The position numbers and the translations under genes were made by a program. Positions 9,904 to 21,150 of a stretch of DNA of 35,967 bases are shown piece by piece. The notes beneath the pieces are model-generated. The model did no database searches and was not told the DNA's origin. It was given only the letters and a program-made list of their open reading frames with translations. The DNA is taken from the NCBI GenBank assembly GCA_913776195.1, contig CAJYMH010000004.1, forward strand, positions 1-35,967, given 5' to 3'. Position 1 is the first letter of the stretch; each line of letters begins with the position of its first letter. The DNA is from an uncultured Caulobacter sp. (GTDB lineage Bacteria > Pseudomonadota > Alphaproteobacteria > Caulobacterales > Caulobacteraceae).

Positions 9904-10545
9904 CTAGATGCCGGCCTTGGCGCGCGCCGCCTCGACGATACGGCGGGCCGCATCGATGGCGGCGTCTATAGTCTTTTCGGACGTATCCAGCAAGACCGCG
10001 TCCCCAGCCATGGTCAGGGGCGCGCTCTGGCGGCCGCTGTCGCGTTCATCGCGTTTGCGGATGTCGGCGAGGATGTCGTCATAGGTGACGGCCTCGCCCT
10101 GACCCGTCAGTTGCCGCCAGCGGCGATCGGCCCGGATCTCAGGCGTGGCCGTGACGAACAGCTTGGCCTGGGCGTCGGGGGTGATCACCGTGCCGATGTC
10201 GCGCCCATCCAGGACAGCGCCGGGCGACTGGGCGGCGAAGTTTCGCTGCAGGTCGAAAAGAGCGGCGCGGACGCCGCCATGCACGGCCACGCGGCTGGCC
10301 GCCTCGCCCGCCAGGCGGGTGCGCACCTCGGGCCTCTCCAGTTCCGCCAGATCCAGGCCTCGGGCGCAGGTTTCCGCAGCGCCGGCGTCGTCCAGGTCGC
10401 CGCCTCGATCCAGCAGGCGGACGCCGACTGCGCGATAGAGCAGGCCCGTATCAAGGAACGGCAGGCCGTAGTCCTTGGCCAGGACGCTGGCGATGGTGCC
10501 CTTGCCCGAGGCGGCGGGGCCGTCGACCGCGATGACGAAGCCCAT
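9904..10545 (-). CDS. cmk: Cytidylate kinase
   Basis: Phosphorylates CMP and dCMP with ATP for nucleotide recycling. The 213-residue product has the P-loop GPAASGKG (residues 9-16), the LPFLDTGLLYRAVG segment of the NMP-binding region, the DGRDIGTVITPDA motif, and the lid-region arginines in ADRRWRQL and RDERDSGRQSAPL. The ATG follows the aroA stop by four bases, so the two are almost certainly cotranscribed. The order aroA-cmk-rpsA is a widely conserved bacterial arrangement. Confidence 0.97.
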   Translation of the reverse strand: MGFVIAVDGPAASGKGTIASVLAKDYGLPFLDTGLLYRAVGVRLLDRGGDLDDAGAAETCARGLDLAELERPEVRTRLAGEAASRVAVHGGVRAALFDLQRNFAAQSPGAVLDGRDIGTVITPDAQAKLFVTATPEIRADRRWRQLTGQGEAVTYDDILADIRKRDERDSGRQSAPLTMAGDAVLLDTSEKTIDAAIDAARRIVEAARAKAGI

Positions 10546-10549
10546 GGGC

Positions 10550-11875
10550 TCAGGCCTCCTGGATGTCGGCGCCCAGGCCGCGCATCAGATCGGCGAAGCC
10601 TGGGAAGGAGGTGGCGATCATGCCTGGCTCGTCCACCGCCACGCCCGTTTGAGCGGCGAGGCCCAGGACCAGATGGCTCATGGCGATGCGGTGATCCCCA
10701 TGGGTGGTCACGGTCCCGCCGCCGCGCGGCGCCTGCCCCGTGCCGGTGACGATCATGCCTTCCGGCTCCTCATCCACCTGCACGCCGCAGGCTTTCAGGC
10801 CATTGGCGGTCAGGGCGATGCGGTCGCTTTCTTTCACGCGCATCTCACCGATGCCGCGCATGACGGTCTGGCCTTCGGCGAAGGCGGCGGCCACGGCCAG
10901 GATCGGATACTCATCGATCATCGACGGCGCCCGCTCCGGCGGCACCACCACACCCTTCATCTTCGAATGCCGGGCGGTCAGATCGCCGACTTCCTCGCCG
11001 CCGGCCATGCGGCGGTTTTCGATGACGAGGTCGGCGCCCATCTCGATCAGGGTGTCGAACACGCCGGCGCGTAGGGTGTTGAGCATCACGCCCTCCACGG
11101 TCACCGACGATCCAGGGGTGATCAGGGCGGCTACGATGGGGAAGGCGGCCGAGGACGGGTCGCCCGGCACGTTCACATGGGTTCCGGTCAGCTTCTGACC
11201 GGCGGGAAGGCGGATGTGGCGCTCCCCGTCCTTGTCCTCGACGTCAACCGTCGCGCCGAAGGCGCGCAGCATGCGCTCGGTATGGTCGCGGGTGGCTTCG
11301 GGCTCGATGACCGTCACGTCGCCCGTCGCGTTCAGCCCCGCCAGCAGAACGGCCGACTTTACCTGGGCCGAAGCCATGGGCAGGCGATAGGCGAGGCCCT
11401 TCAGGTTTCCGCCGCGCAGCGTCAGGGGCAGGCGGCCGCGATCACGACCGATCCAGGTCGCTCCCATTTCGCCCAGCGGATCGAGCACCCGGCCCATGGG
11501 GCGGCCGCGCAGAGACTGGTCGCCGGTGAAGGTGGCGCTCATCGGATAGCCCGCCGCCGCGCCCATGATCAGGCGCACGCCGGTGCCGGCGTTGCCGCAG
11601 TCGATCACGTCGGTCGGTTCGGTGAGCCCGCCCTGACCCTCGATGCGCCACGCCTTGTCGCCGGTTCGCTCGACCTTGGCGCCGAAGGCCCGCATGGCCT
11701 CGGCCGTGCGCAAGACGTCGTCGCCCTCCAGCAGGCCCTCCACGGTGGTGGCGCCCGAAGCCACGGCGCCCAGGATCATGGAGCGGTGCGAGATCGACTT
11801 GTCGCCAGGGATACGGATGCGGCCGGACAGGGCCGTTCCGGGAGCGCTCTTCAGTCCAGCGGCGTTCGTGCCCAA
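10550..11875 (-). CDS. aroA: EPSP synthase (3-phosphoshikimate 1-carboxyvinyltransferase), class II-like
   Basis: Shikimate-pathway enzyme joining PEP and shikimate-3-phosphate. The 441-residue sequence has [16 protein letters not shown] (residues 22-37), [12 protein letters not shown] (94-105), [67 protein letters not shown] and RVKESDRI. The wording is close to the Agrobacterium CP4 class II enzyme. At the position where CP4 has the alanine that excludes glyphosate, this protein has glycine (G97), as in sensitive enzymes. The start is a TTG at 11875, with AGGGA eight bases upstream; no ATG or GTG fits the family N-terminus. It leads the aroA-cmk unit. Confidence 0.96.
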   Translation of the reverse strand: MGTNAAGLKSAPGTALSGRIRIPGDKSISHRSMILGAVASGATTVEGLLEGDDVLRTAEAMRAFGAKVERTGDKAWRIEGQGGLTEPTDVIDCGNAGTGVRLIMGAAAGYPMSATFTGDQSLRGRPMGRVLDPLGEMGATWIGRDRGRLPLTLRGGNLKGLAYRLPMASAQVKSAVLLAGLNATGDVTVIEPEATRDHTERMLRAFGATVDVEDKDGERHIRLPAGQKLTGTHVNVPGDPSSAAFPIVAALITPGSSVTVEGVMLNTLRAGVFDTLIEMGADLVIENRRMAGGEEVGDLTARHSKMKGVVVPPERAPSMIDEYPILAVAAAFAEGQTVMRGIGEMRVKESDRIALTANGLKACGVQVDEEPEGMIVTGTGQAPRGGGTVTTHGDHRIAMSHLVLGLAAQTGVAVDEPGMIATSFPGFADLMRGLGADIQEA

Positions 11876-11999
11876 AACGGGGTTCCCTAAAGCTTGCGTG
11901 AAGGTATTGATATGAGAGGGGTTTGCTTTTGACAGCGGGCCCCGCGCGTGGCAAGGGAGCCGCCGCTCATCGTCAAGCCCTTTCTAGAGGATCGCCGCC

Positions 12000-12476
12000 T
12001 TGGCCAATCCCGAACTCGGCGCAAAACAAATTTGCCCGAACTGCCAATCGAAGTTCTACGACCTGGGCAAGCGCCCGGCCGTCTGCCCGAAATGCGGCGA
12101 GCGGTTCGATCCGGAAGAGGCGATCCGCAGCCGCCGCGTGCGCGCCCGCGCCGTGACGCCGGATTACGACACCGACGACGAGAAGGAAGATCAGACCAAG
12201 CAGGCGGAGAGCGAGGACGGCTTCGAGGACGAAGCTGACCAGACGCCCGAAATCGACGAGGCCGCCGACGAAGTCGTCGAGACCGACGACGGTGACGACG
12301 TCGAGCCGGGCGCCCCGACCCCGGGCGGCGACGACCTGGGCGTCGACTTCGCCGAAGACGAGGATCTCGCCGAAGAAGAGGGCGAGGACGTGCCGTTCCT
12401 CGAGGACGAGGAAGAGGATTTCGAGGATGGCGACATCGACGGAATCCCCGGCGCCGAGGACGAAGACGAACAATAA
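12000..12476 (+). CDS. TIGR02300 family zinc-ribbon protein with acidic tail
   Basis: A 158-residue protein of the alphaproteobacterial TIGR02300 family, function unknown. The N-terminus holds a zinc-ribbon with cysteines at 12, 15, 29 and 32 (ICPNCQSKFYDLGKRPAVC-PKC), followed by a basic patch (RSRRVRARAV) and then a long, very acidic low-complexity tail rich in D and E to the end. The start is a TTG at 12000, with AGAGG nine bases upstream; it gives the family N-terminus MANPELGAKQICPNC. It diverges from aroA. In other alphaproteobacteria this gene also tends to lie near aroA. Confidence 0.88.
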   Translation: MANPELGAKQICPNCQSKFYDLGKRPAVCPKCGERFDPEEAIRSRRVRARAVTPDYDTDDEKEDQTKQAESEDGFEDEADQTPEIDEAADEVVETDDGDDVEPGAPTPGGDDLGVDFAEDEDLAEEEGEDVPFLEDEEEDFEDGDIDGIPGAEDEDEQ

Positions 12477-12497
12477 AAATCGCGGCGCAAAAAATCT

Positions 12498-12531
12498 TTC
12501 CGGGAGGCTTGATCCGATCAAACTCCCGGAA
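12498..12531 (+). terminator. Terminator-like hairpin after the TIGR02300 gene
   Basis: A perfect 9-bp stem TTCCGGGAG/CTCCCGGAA (12498-12506 with 12523-12531), with a further internal pairing TTGA/TCAA in the loop, begins about 20 bases after the stop codon. It lacks a following T-run, so it may be a Rho-assisted terminator or a 3'-end protecting structure. It separates the gene from the tRNA. Confidence 0.45.
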
Positions 12532-12591
12532 TAGGTTCCGCGCCTCGCTCGGGGGGACACACCAGACCCGCCGAGGGAACCGCAAGGTTCT

Positions 12592-12667
12592 GGGGCTATA
12601 GCTCAGCTGGTAGAGCGCTTGAATGGCATTCAAGAGGTCAGCGGTTCGACTCCGCTTAGCTCCACCA
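12592..12667 (+). tRNA. tRNA-Ala (anticodon GGC)
   Basis: The 76-base cloverleaf is complete, with an encoded CCA end. The acceptor stem GGGGCTA pairs with TAGCTCC (one G-T), the D-arm has AGCTCAGCTGGTAGAGC, and the anticodon stem CTTGA/TCAAG encloses loop ATGGCAT with anticodon GGC. The T-arm has GGTTCGACTCC. It reads GCC alanine codons, abundant in this GC-rich genome. Confidence 0.97.
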
Positions 12668-12669
12668 TC

Positions 12670-12705
12670 AAGGCCCGGACGGAAACGTCCGGGCCTTGTC
12701 CTTTT
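12670..12705 (+). terminator. Rho-independent terminator of tRNA-Ala
   Basis: A perfect 12-bp stem (12670-12681 with 12686-12697) closed by a GAAA tetraloop is followed by GTCCTTTT. It begins two bases after the tRNA CCA end. Confidence 0.9.
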
Positions 12706-12789
12706 CCGGTCCCGCCTTCTTCCGGTCAGGAACCTTCACCATAAGCATGGCGTTTTGGAACCCTGGACATCCCAGGCGGAGGAAACCCC

Positions 12790-13461
12790 ATGCGTGTGAA
12801 GCTCATCGCTCTGAGCCTAGGCGCCGCAGCCATGCTGACGGCGGCCTGCACCACCACTGATCCGTACAGCTCGACGCCCCGGCGCAACAACACCGGCACC
12901 GGCGCCATCGCCGGCGCCCTGGGCGGCGCCTTGCTCGGCTATCTGACCAACACCAACAGCGGCGAGCAGGGCCGCAAGAACGCCCTGATCGGCGCGGGCG
13001 TCGGCGCTCTGGCCGGAGCCGGCATCGGCCAGTACATGGACCGCCAGCAGCGCGCGCTCGAGCAGCAGCTCTCCGGTTCGGGCGTCGGTGTCCGCCGCGA
13101 CCGCGACAACCTGATCCTGGTGATGCCGTCCGACGTCACCTTCGCCACCAACCAGTCGAACCTGGACGGCCGCTTCCTGCCGGTGCTCGAGGACGTGGCC
13201 GGCGTGCTGCGTCAGTACGACCGCTCTATGGTCGATGTGATCGGCCATACCGACAGCAGCGGCGGCGATGCGATCAACCAGCCGCTCTCCGAGCGTCGAG
13301 CTTCCTCGGTGGCTTCGTATCTGATCGACCAAGGGGTCATGCGCGAGCGGCTCTATGTCGCCGGGGTGAGCTCCCGCCAACCGGTCGCGGATAACGCCAC
13401 GCCTGACGGTCGCGCTCGCAACCGCCGGGTCGAGATTCTCATCCGTCCTTTCACCGGCTGA
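12790..13461 (+). CDS. OmpA-family lipoprotein with glycine-zipper domain
   Basis: An outer-membrane lipoprotein (223 residues) resembling E. coli YiaD, expected to anchor the envelope to peptidoglycan. It has a type II signal peptide with lipobox LTAAC (lipidated C20), a glycine-zipper segment with two hydrophobic Gly/Ala hairpins (about residues 36-80: GAIAGALGGALLGYL and ALIGAGVGALAGAGIGQYMD), and a C-terminal OmpA domain (about 105-220). The peptidoglycan-binding pattern VIGHTDSSGGDAINQPLSERRA and the closing RARNRRVEILIRP are present. GGAGGA lies seven bases before the ATG. It follows tRNA-Ala after a strong terminator and so has its own promoter; a bidirectional terminator follows. Confidence 0.93.
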   Translation: MRVKLIALSLGAAAMLTAACTTTDPYSSTPRRNNTGTGAIAGALGGALLGYLTNTNSGEQGRKNALIGAGVGALAGAGIGQYMDRQQRALEQQLSGSGVGVRRDRDNLILVMPSDVTFATNQSNLDGRFLPVLEDVAGVLRQYDRSMVDVIGHTDSSGGDAINQPLSERRASSVASYLIDQGVMRERLYVAGVSSRQPVADNATPDGRARNRRVEILIRPFTG

Positions 13462-13513
13462 TCCGACGGAGATTTCGAACACAGATCGGCGACGATTTGT
13501 GGGACAAAGCGCG

Positions 13514-13555
13514 ACAAAAAAGGCCCCGCACGGATAGTGCGGGGCCTTTCCTTTG
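13514..13555. terminator. Bidirectional terminator
   Basis: A perfect 13-bp stem (13519-13531 with 13537-13549) with a five-base loop has A residues on its left flank and T residues on its right flank. It can therefore stop both the OmpA lipoprotein transcript (+) and the convergent Tim44-domain transcript (-). Confidence 0.9.
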
Positions 13556-13572
13556 TGATCGCCGTGGAGGCG

Positions 13573-14613
13573 TCAGACTTCCTGGATCGCTGACAGCTTC
13601 CACGGACCGCCGTCCTGACGGACGAAGGTCCACACTTCCGTCTTCTGCACGGGTCGGTCGGCGTCGCCTTCGATTACCGCTCCGGTGGCGCGCTCGCGCA
13701 CCACGTCGATGAACTCGTAGCGCATGGCGGCCGTGGCGTAGTCGCGGTCGCCTTCACGCCACGCCTCGGCGATGTCGGCTTCGAGCAGCTTGGTGTTCGA
13801 GATCTCATTGCGGCGGCCGTCCGTGGCGTTCTGGCCGAGCTCTTCGGCCAGATAGCCCATGACTTCCGGCGTGGTGCGCTCGCGCAGGCCGGCGTAGTCC
13901 TCGCGCCCGAAGGCGTCCTGGATTTCAATCAGCAGGCGCTCGAAGGTCTCGCGGTCCTGGCCGGTGACGCCGATCTCGTAGGTCTCGACCGTCGGCTGCG
14001 GCGCGGGCGCGTAGGCTGGGCTCGGCTCCGGCTGGGCGCGGCCGAAGCCTTGCGGATAGACCACATTACCGTCGCCGCCGTGAGCTTGGCGGTTGTTGTT
14101 CGACCAGCCGGCCGCATTGGCGGAGCCCGCCATGGCGGGCTCCTGGCGGCGGCGGAACATCTTGAACAGGCTGAACGCCAAGAAGGCGAGGCCGGCGATG
14201 AGAGCGATCTGCATCAGCATCGCGCCGAAGCCAGCCATGCCCGCGCCAAAGCCGTTGCCCATCAGCGCGCCGATCAGGCCGCCGGCGAGCAGGCCGCCCA
14301 GGAGGCCGCCGCCCAGACCGCCGAGGAATCCGCCGCGACGTTGCTGCTGCGGGGCCTGGGCGCCCTGACGGTTCGCCGCCGGCGTTCCTGGACGCGCCGC
14401 CTGTTGGCCGGGAGTCGGTTGGGTCATGGAGCGCTGGATCGGCGCGGCCTGCTGCGGGGCCGTCTGCGTCGTGCGCGGCGCCTGATAGGTGCGCGACCCA
14501 CGGCTGCCGAAGCTGCCGCCCCGCCGCGCCGCGTCGGCCGTGTCCAAGCTCACCAAGCCGATGCACAGAGCGGCGCCCAGCACCGCCATGAGCTTGGATT
14601 TTCCAACGTTCAT
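13573..14613 (-). CDS. Tim44-like domain protein
   Basis: A 346-residue membrane-associated protein. It has an N-terminal signal sequence or anchor (SKLMAVLGAALCIGLVSL, possible cleavage after ADA), a low-complexity region rich in Q, A, P and T, a glycine-zipper stretch (GGFLGGLGGGLLGGLLAGG), a transmembrane helix (MLMQIALIAGLAFLAFSLFKMF) and a C-terminal Tim44 domain (about 210-346, ending TEVWTFVRQDGGPWKLSAIQEV). The mitochondrial homologue tethers the import motor; the alphaproteobacterial role is not settled. The ATG at 14613 is preferred over the preceding GTG because GGGAG lies six bases upstream of it. A possible -10 (TATATA) is about 35 bases upstream. Confidence 0.88.
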   Translation of the reverse strand: MNVGKSKLMAVLGAALCIGLVSLDTADAARRGGSFGSRGSRTYQAPRTTQTAPQQAAPIQRSMTQPTPGQQAARPGTPAANRQGAQAPQQQRRGGFLGGLGGGLLGGLLAGGLIGALMGNGFGAGMAGFGAMLMQIALIAGLAFLAFSLFKMFRRRQEPAMAGSANAAGWSNNNRQAHGGDGNVVYPQGFGRAQPEPSPAYAPAPQPTVETYEIGVTGQDRETFERLLIEIQDAFGREDYAGLRERTTPEVMGYLAEELGQNATDGRRNEISNTKLLEADIAEAWREGDRDYATAAMRYEFIDVVRERATGAVIEGDADRPVQKTEVWTFVRQDGGPWKLSAIQEV

Positions 14614-14689
14614 CACACACTCCCGAGAAAGGTCGCCTCCTATATAGGGTGTCCGGAGCGCGCTGAGCCGCCGCGTCGTCCGTCGCTGT

Positions 14690-14822
14690 GTGATTTTTTG
14701 TTGCTGGAGCCGCCTAGCCGCGGGGAACCTGAACAGCTCCGCTTCGTTATGGCTGAGCTAGTTCAGCAGTGTCCCCCAAATGATTGCGACTTCGCCCCGG
14801 CTCACAAGGCCGGGGCTTTTTT
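14690..14822 (+). ncRNA. Candidate small RNA ending in a rho-independent terminator
   Basis: No + strand gene lies upstream (the neighbour is on the minus strand), yet a canonical + strand terminator sits here. The stem GCCCCGGC/GCCGGGGC (14794-14801 with 14809-14816) is followed by six T. About 30 bases before it is an 11-bp hairpin with a single bulged A (14729-14739 with 14755-14766, 15-base loop). The amidohydrolase terminator at 14838-14868 faces it from the other side, the arrangement seen between convergent transcripts. An ATG inside (14750) opens a frame with no stop before the terminator, so a peptide is unlikely. The 5' end is not defined; 14690 is a guess. I do not recognise a known RNA family. 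Confidence 0.5.
14794..14822 (+). terminator. Orphan rho-independent terminator on the + strand
   Basis: A perfect 8-bp GC-rich stem with a seven-base loop is followed by TTTTTT. It has the T-run only on the + strand, where there is no upstream protein gene. Confidence 0.8.
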
Positions 14823-14837
14823 CCATTCCCACAGACG

Positions 14838-14868
14838 CGAAAACGGCCCCGGATCGCTCCGGGGCCGT
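14838..14868 (-). terminator. Rho-independent terminator of the propeller/amidohydrolase gene
   Basis: A perfect 11-bp stem (14843-14853 with 14858-14868) with a four-base loop is followed on the minus strand by TTTTCGCG. It lies about 25 bases after the stop codon. Confidence 0.85.
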
Positions 14869-14892
14869 CTCGTTTCGGGCTCTTCGGGAGTC

Positions 14893-18150
<3,258 letters not shown>

Positions 18151-18222
18151 AAGTCCCCCCGAATACTGAGGGGGCGACTCTTAACCCGCAGTCCGCGAGG
18201 CGCGCCAGTCGCAGTGTGCTGT

Positions 18223-18432
18223 TTACGCCCTGGGTGTGTTGGGGGGCGTGTCCGGCCAGGCCCGCACGATCACCGCCCAGGCGATGGCGCCGACGACGGC
18301 GGACAGGCCGCCCAGCCACTGTGCGGGCGTCATGCCCTGGGCCGCGTAGGCCCCCACCAGGGTGCTGACCAGGATCACCGCAGCGCAGGACATGTATTCC
18401 GACACGACGCCGACGGTCAGCAGTTTGAACAT
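18223..18432 (-). CDS. Small two-helix membrane protein, unknown function
   Basis: A 69-residue protein I do not recognise, with two hydrophobic segments (about residues 4-32, containing SCAAVILVSTLVGAY, and 44-62, GLSAVVGAIAWAVIVRAW) and a proline-rich end. The start is uncertain: the ATG at 18432 begins right before the first helix but has no good Shine-Dalgarno, while an AAGGGAGG at 18459-18466 is too far upstream. An in-frame ATG at 18474 is the alternative. It lies between the amidohydrolase (same strand, 72 bases downstream) and the divergent antiporter. Confidence 0.5.
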   Translation of the reverse strand: MFKLLTVGVVSEYMSCAAVILVSTLVGAYAAQGMTPAQWLGGLSAVVGAIAWAVIVRAWPDTPPNTPRA

Positions 18433-18551
18433 GGGATAGGCCCGAGGATGGAGAGGACGACCTCCCTTAACCATGGCGGCGAGCGTCGTCTCTGCGACAT
18501 GGGCTCGCACGCGCGGTTGATGCGGCGGACGCTCGGCGGCATGTTGCGGCC

Positions 18552-20186
18552 ATGGCGATCGTGACTTTGGTGCTGCTGCTGCTGTTGGCCGTCGTGGCCA
18601 GCGGCTATCTCGTGCGCATGCTGCCGGTGGCCGTGCCGCTGCCCCTGGTTCAGGTCGCCCTGGGCGCCGCGATCGCGGGCCTGGCAGGCGTCACCATTGA
18701 TTTGCGGCCCGAAATTTTCTTCCTGTTGATCCTGCCGCCGCTGCTGTTCCTCGACGGTTGGCGGATGCCCAAGCACAACCTGAAGCAGGACGCGCGCCCG
18801 ATCCTTCAGCTCGCCTTGGGGCTCGTGGTGTTCACGGTGGTGGGTATAGGCTTCTTCATCCATTGGATGATCCCGGCCATGCCGCTGGCGGTGGCCTTCG
18901 CCCTGGCGGCGGTGCTGGCGCCCACCGACCCGGTGGCGGTCTCGGCGATCACCCGGCGCACCCCTTTCCCCGAGCGGATCATGCGGGTGCTCGAGGCGGA
19001 ATCCCTGCTCAACGACGCCTCGGGTCTGGTCTGCCTGCGTTTCGCCATCGCCGCCGCGGTGACCGGGGTGTTTTCGCTGCCCGAGGCTGTGCTGAACTTC
19101 CTGTGGCTGGCGCTGGGCGGCGTCGCCGTGGGCGCGGGCTTCACCTTGGCGGTCAGTTTCATCAAGTCGCGGCTGGCCCGGCGCTTCGGCGAGGATCCCG
19201 GCGCCGAGATCCTGATCAGCCTGCTGATCCCCTTCGGCGCCTATCTGGCGGCTGAAGCCCTGCACTGCTCCGGCATCATGGCCGCCGTGTCGGCGGGCGT
19301 GGCCATGAGCTATGTCGAGTTGGGCGGTCAGTTGCAGGCGGGCACGCGTGTCCGGCGCAGCGCCGTGTGGGACACCGTGGCCTTCACCGCCAACGGCGCG
19401 GTCTTCGTCCTGCTTGGCCAACAGATGCCCTCGATCCTTGAGAAGGCCGCTCGCACGGTTCGCCAGTCCGGCCACCACGAGGTGTGGTGGATGGCGGTCT
19501 ACGTGCTGGCGATCACCGCAGCCTTGGCGATCCTTCGGTTCCTCTGGGTCTGGGTGTCGATCCGCATGGCCGGCCTGCGTCAGGCCCGACGCGACGAGCC
19601 TTTCGTGCGGCCTAGCTGGCGGATGGTGGCGGCGATCTCGCTGGCCGGCGTTCGGGGTGCGGTGTCGCTGGCGGGCGTCCTGACCATCCCCTTCTTCGTC
19701 GCCGACGGGTCTCTGATGCCGGCTCGCAATCTCGCCATCTTCCTGGCGGCGGGCGTCATTCTGACCTCGTTGATCCTGGCGGCCCTGGCGCTGCCCTGGG
19801 CCATGCGGGGGATTGAGGCCGCCGAGGAGCAAGGGCGTCACGGCGAGGTGCAGGCCGCGCGCGTGGCGGCGGCGAAGGCGGCGATCCGGGCCATTGAACA
19901 GATCCCGCCGGCTGCGGGCCAGGAAGAGCACGCCGACTTGCACGCCGAGGCGGCGGCGCGCGTCATGGGACTTTATCGACGCCGCATCGACGGCGGAGCG
20001 CGTGAGGGCGGCGACGCCGAACTGGTTCAGATGATGGAGGAGATCGACCGCAACCTGCGGCTGGCCGCCCTTAAGGCCGAGCGCGAGGAGCTGTTCGGCA
20101 TGGTGCGCCGTCGCCTCCTCAAGGACGACATCGCGCGCGACCTGGTGCGGGAAATCGACCTGATGGAGACTCGCTGGAGTCGCTGA
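18552..20186 (+). CDS. CPA1 family Na+/H+ antiporter
   Basis: A 544-residue monovalent cation/proton antiporter in the inner membrane, with about twelve transmembrane segments (residues 1-420) and a long, charged cytoplasmic C-terminal tail of about 120 residues. Family motifs are FFLLILPPLLFLDGW, the ion-site APTDPVAVSAI, ESLLNDASGLV and GVRGAVSLAGVL. Length and tail match bacterial NhaP/YjcE-type exchangers (TIGR00831), which use Na+ or K+ for pH and salt balance. The ATG at 18552 has only a weak ribosome binding site. It is divergent from the small membrane protein and convergent with the unknown protein at 20193, only six bases away. Confidence 0.92.
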   Translation: MAIVTLVLLLLLAVVASGYLVRMLPVAVPLPLVQVALGAAIAGLAGVTIDLRPEIFFLLILPPLLFLDGWRMPKHNLKQDARPILQLALGLVVFTVVGIGFFIHWMIPAMPLAVAFALAAVLAPTDPVAVSAITRRTPFPERIMRVLEAESLLNDASGLVCLRFAIAAAVTGVFSLPEAVLNFLWLALGGVAVGAGFTLAVSFIKSRLARRFGEDPGAEILISLLIPFGAYLAAEALHCSGIMAAVSAGVAMSYVELGGQLQAGTRVRRSAVWDTVAFTANGAVFVLLGQQMPSILEKAARTVRQSGHHEVWWMAVYVLAITAALAILRFLWVWVSIRMAGLRQARRDEPFVRPSWRMVAAISLAGVRGAVSLAGVLTIPFFVADGSLMPARNLAIFLAAGVILTSLILAALALPWAMRGIEAAEEQGRHGEVQAARVAAAKAAIRAIEQIPPAAGQEEHADLHAEAAARVMGLYRRRIDGGAREGGDAELVQMMEEIDRNLRLAALKAEREELFGMVRRRLLKDDIARDLVREIDLMETRWSR

Positions 20187-20192
20187 TCGACG

Positions 20193-20876
20193 TCAGCCGC
20201 TCGGGAACAGCCAGGGCGCGCCGAGGGCCAGAATCTGGACGATGATCGCCGCGCCCAGGCCCCACGCCCAGGCCGGCACGGCAAGCCGGACAGGGCGCGT
20301 CGGTGTCCGGGCGAGGCCGGAAAGCGTCGTCGCCGGGGCGGGTTTGGACTGCGCTGTTATCAGCGAAGCTTCGCCGAGGTGGGTGTTGATGAAGCCCCAG
20401 TAGATTCTGAGCAGAAGCGCATCGCCATAGGCGCTTTCCGGTCTTGCGGGATCGTAGCGTAGGAGCGCGATCTGATCGTCCAGATCACTCACGCGAGTGC
20501 GCAGGTCCTTGCGGCTCAGCATGTCGCGCATTTCGATGAAGCGGGGCCCCTTCATGCCCGGCGGCAGGGGTTGCAGCACCTCGTCTTCCAGATCGTGCGC
20601 CACCACTACCACTTGGGAATCGAACATCTGGCCGATCAGAAGCACCGCCGCGAGGGCCGCGCTGGTGGGGGTCCACAGGCCGGGATGAAGCGCCTCCGCG
20701 TTCCAGGTCACCGTCACCATCAGCTTCACGACGCCGTCCATGTCGACGACGCAGTATTCGACCACCTTGGTGTGCCGACCTTCGGCGATCAGCCGCGACG
20801 CAAAGAAGATGGGCGCGTCCGGCAGCGGACTGTCCCGGTAGTCGTCCAGACGCGTGATCGTGCCAGCCCGTGACAT
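20193..20876 (-). CDS. Tail-anchored protein of unknown function
   Basis: A 227-residue protein I cannot place in a family. The first 190 residues look soluble: a start MSRAGTITRLDDYRDSPL, a beta-rich part (TKVVEYCVVDMDGVVKLMVTVTW) and a helical part with charged residues (LSRKDLRTRVSDLDDQIALLRYD). The C-terminus is one transmembrane helix (WAWGLGAAIIVQILALGAPWLF) with almost nothing after it, so the protein is probably anchored by its tail with the body in the cytoplasm. The start at 20876 has AGAGGA seven bases upstream; the open frame goes 28 codons further but would run through a strong hairpin (20933-20958). Confidence 0.7.
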   Translation of the reverse strand: MSRAGTITRLDDYRDSPLPDAPIFFASRLIAEGRHTKVVEYCVVDMDGVVKLMVTVTWNAEALHPGLWTPTSAALAAVLLIGQMFDSQVVVVAHDLEDEVLQPLPPGMKGPRFIEMRDMLSRKDLRTRVSDLDDQIALLRYDPARPESAYGDALLLRIYWGFINTHLGEASLITAQSKPAPATTLSGLARTPTRPVRLAVPAWAWGLGAAIIVQILALGAPWLFPSG

Positions 20877-20932
20877 CGCGAAATCCTCTGGGCGCGGAAG
20901 TCTCCGCCCTGCCGTCAGGGGATGACCGGCGA

Positions 20933-20958
20933 GGGGCGTCGCCAAGCCGCGACGCCCC
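20933..20958. promoter_or_regulatory. Strong inverted repeat upstream of the tail-anchored protein
   Basis: A perfect 10-bp GC-rich stem GGGGCGTCGC/GCGACGCCCC with a six-base loop lies about 57 bases upstream of the minus-strand start at 20876 and about 190 bases before the response regulator. There is no T-run, so it is not a simple terminator; it could be an mRNA leader structure or an operator. The rest of the 20877-21150 gap holds no gene. Confidence 0.4.
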
Positions 20959-21150
20959 ATCGTCCTCGCGCTCCCCTAAAAGCGCGAACTTTTCACGTGC
21001 CGGTTTGCGAGCCGGCTGTTGTCCCGCTAGTTGCCGCTTATGCGCTTGCGGAGCAATGTTCGCCCTGTCGCAAGATATGATGACGCCATCCTGCGCGGGG
21101 TCTGCGATGGCTTGCTGGGCAAGCGTTTGGTGGGGGCGAGAAGAACCAGG

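Noticed and set aside
18181..18471. TTAACC sequences resembling CtrA half-sites (18181, 18467)
   Set aside because: The full CtrA pattern needs a second TTAA seven bases away, which is absent at both.
18417..19943. A 508-codon minus-strand frame under the antiporter
   Set aside because: It is rich in G, H, R, D and Q with no hydrophobic or domain pattern; the + strand antiporter is clear.
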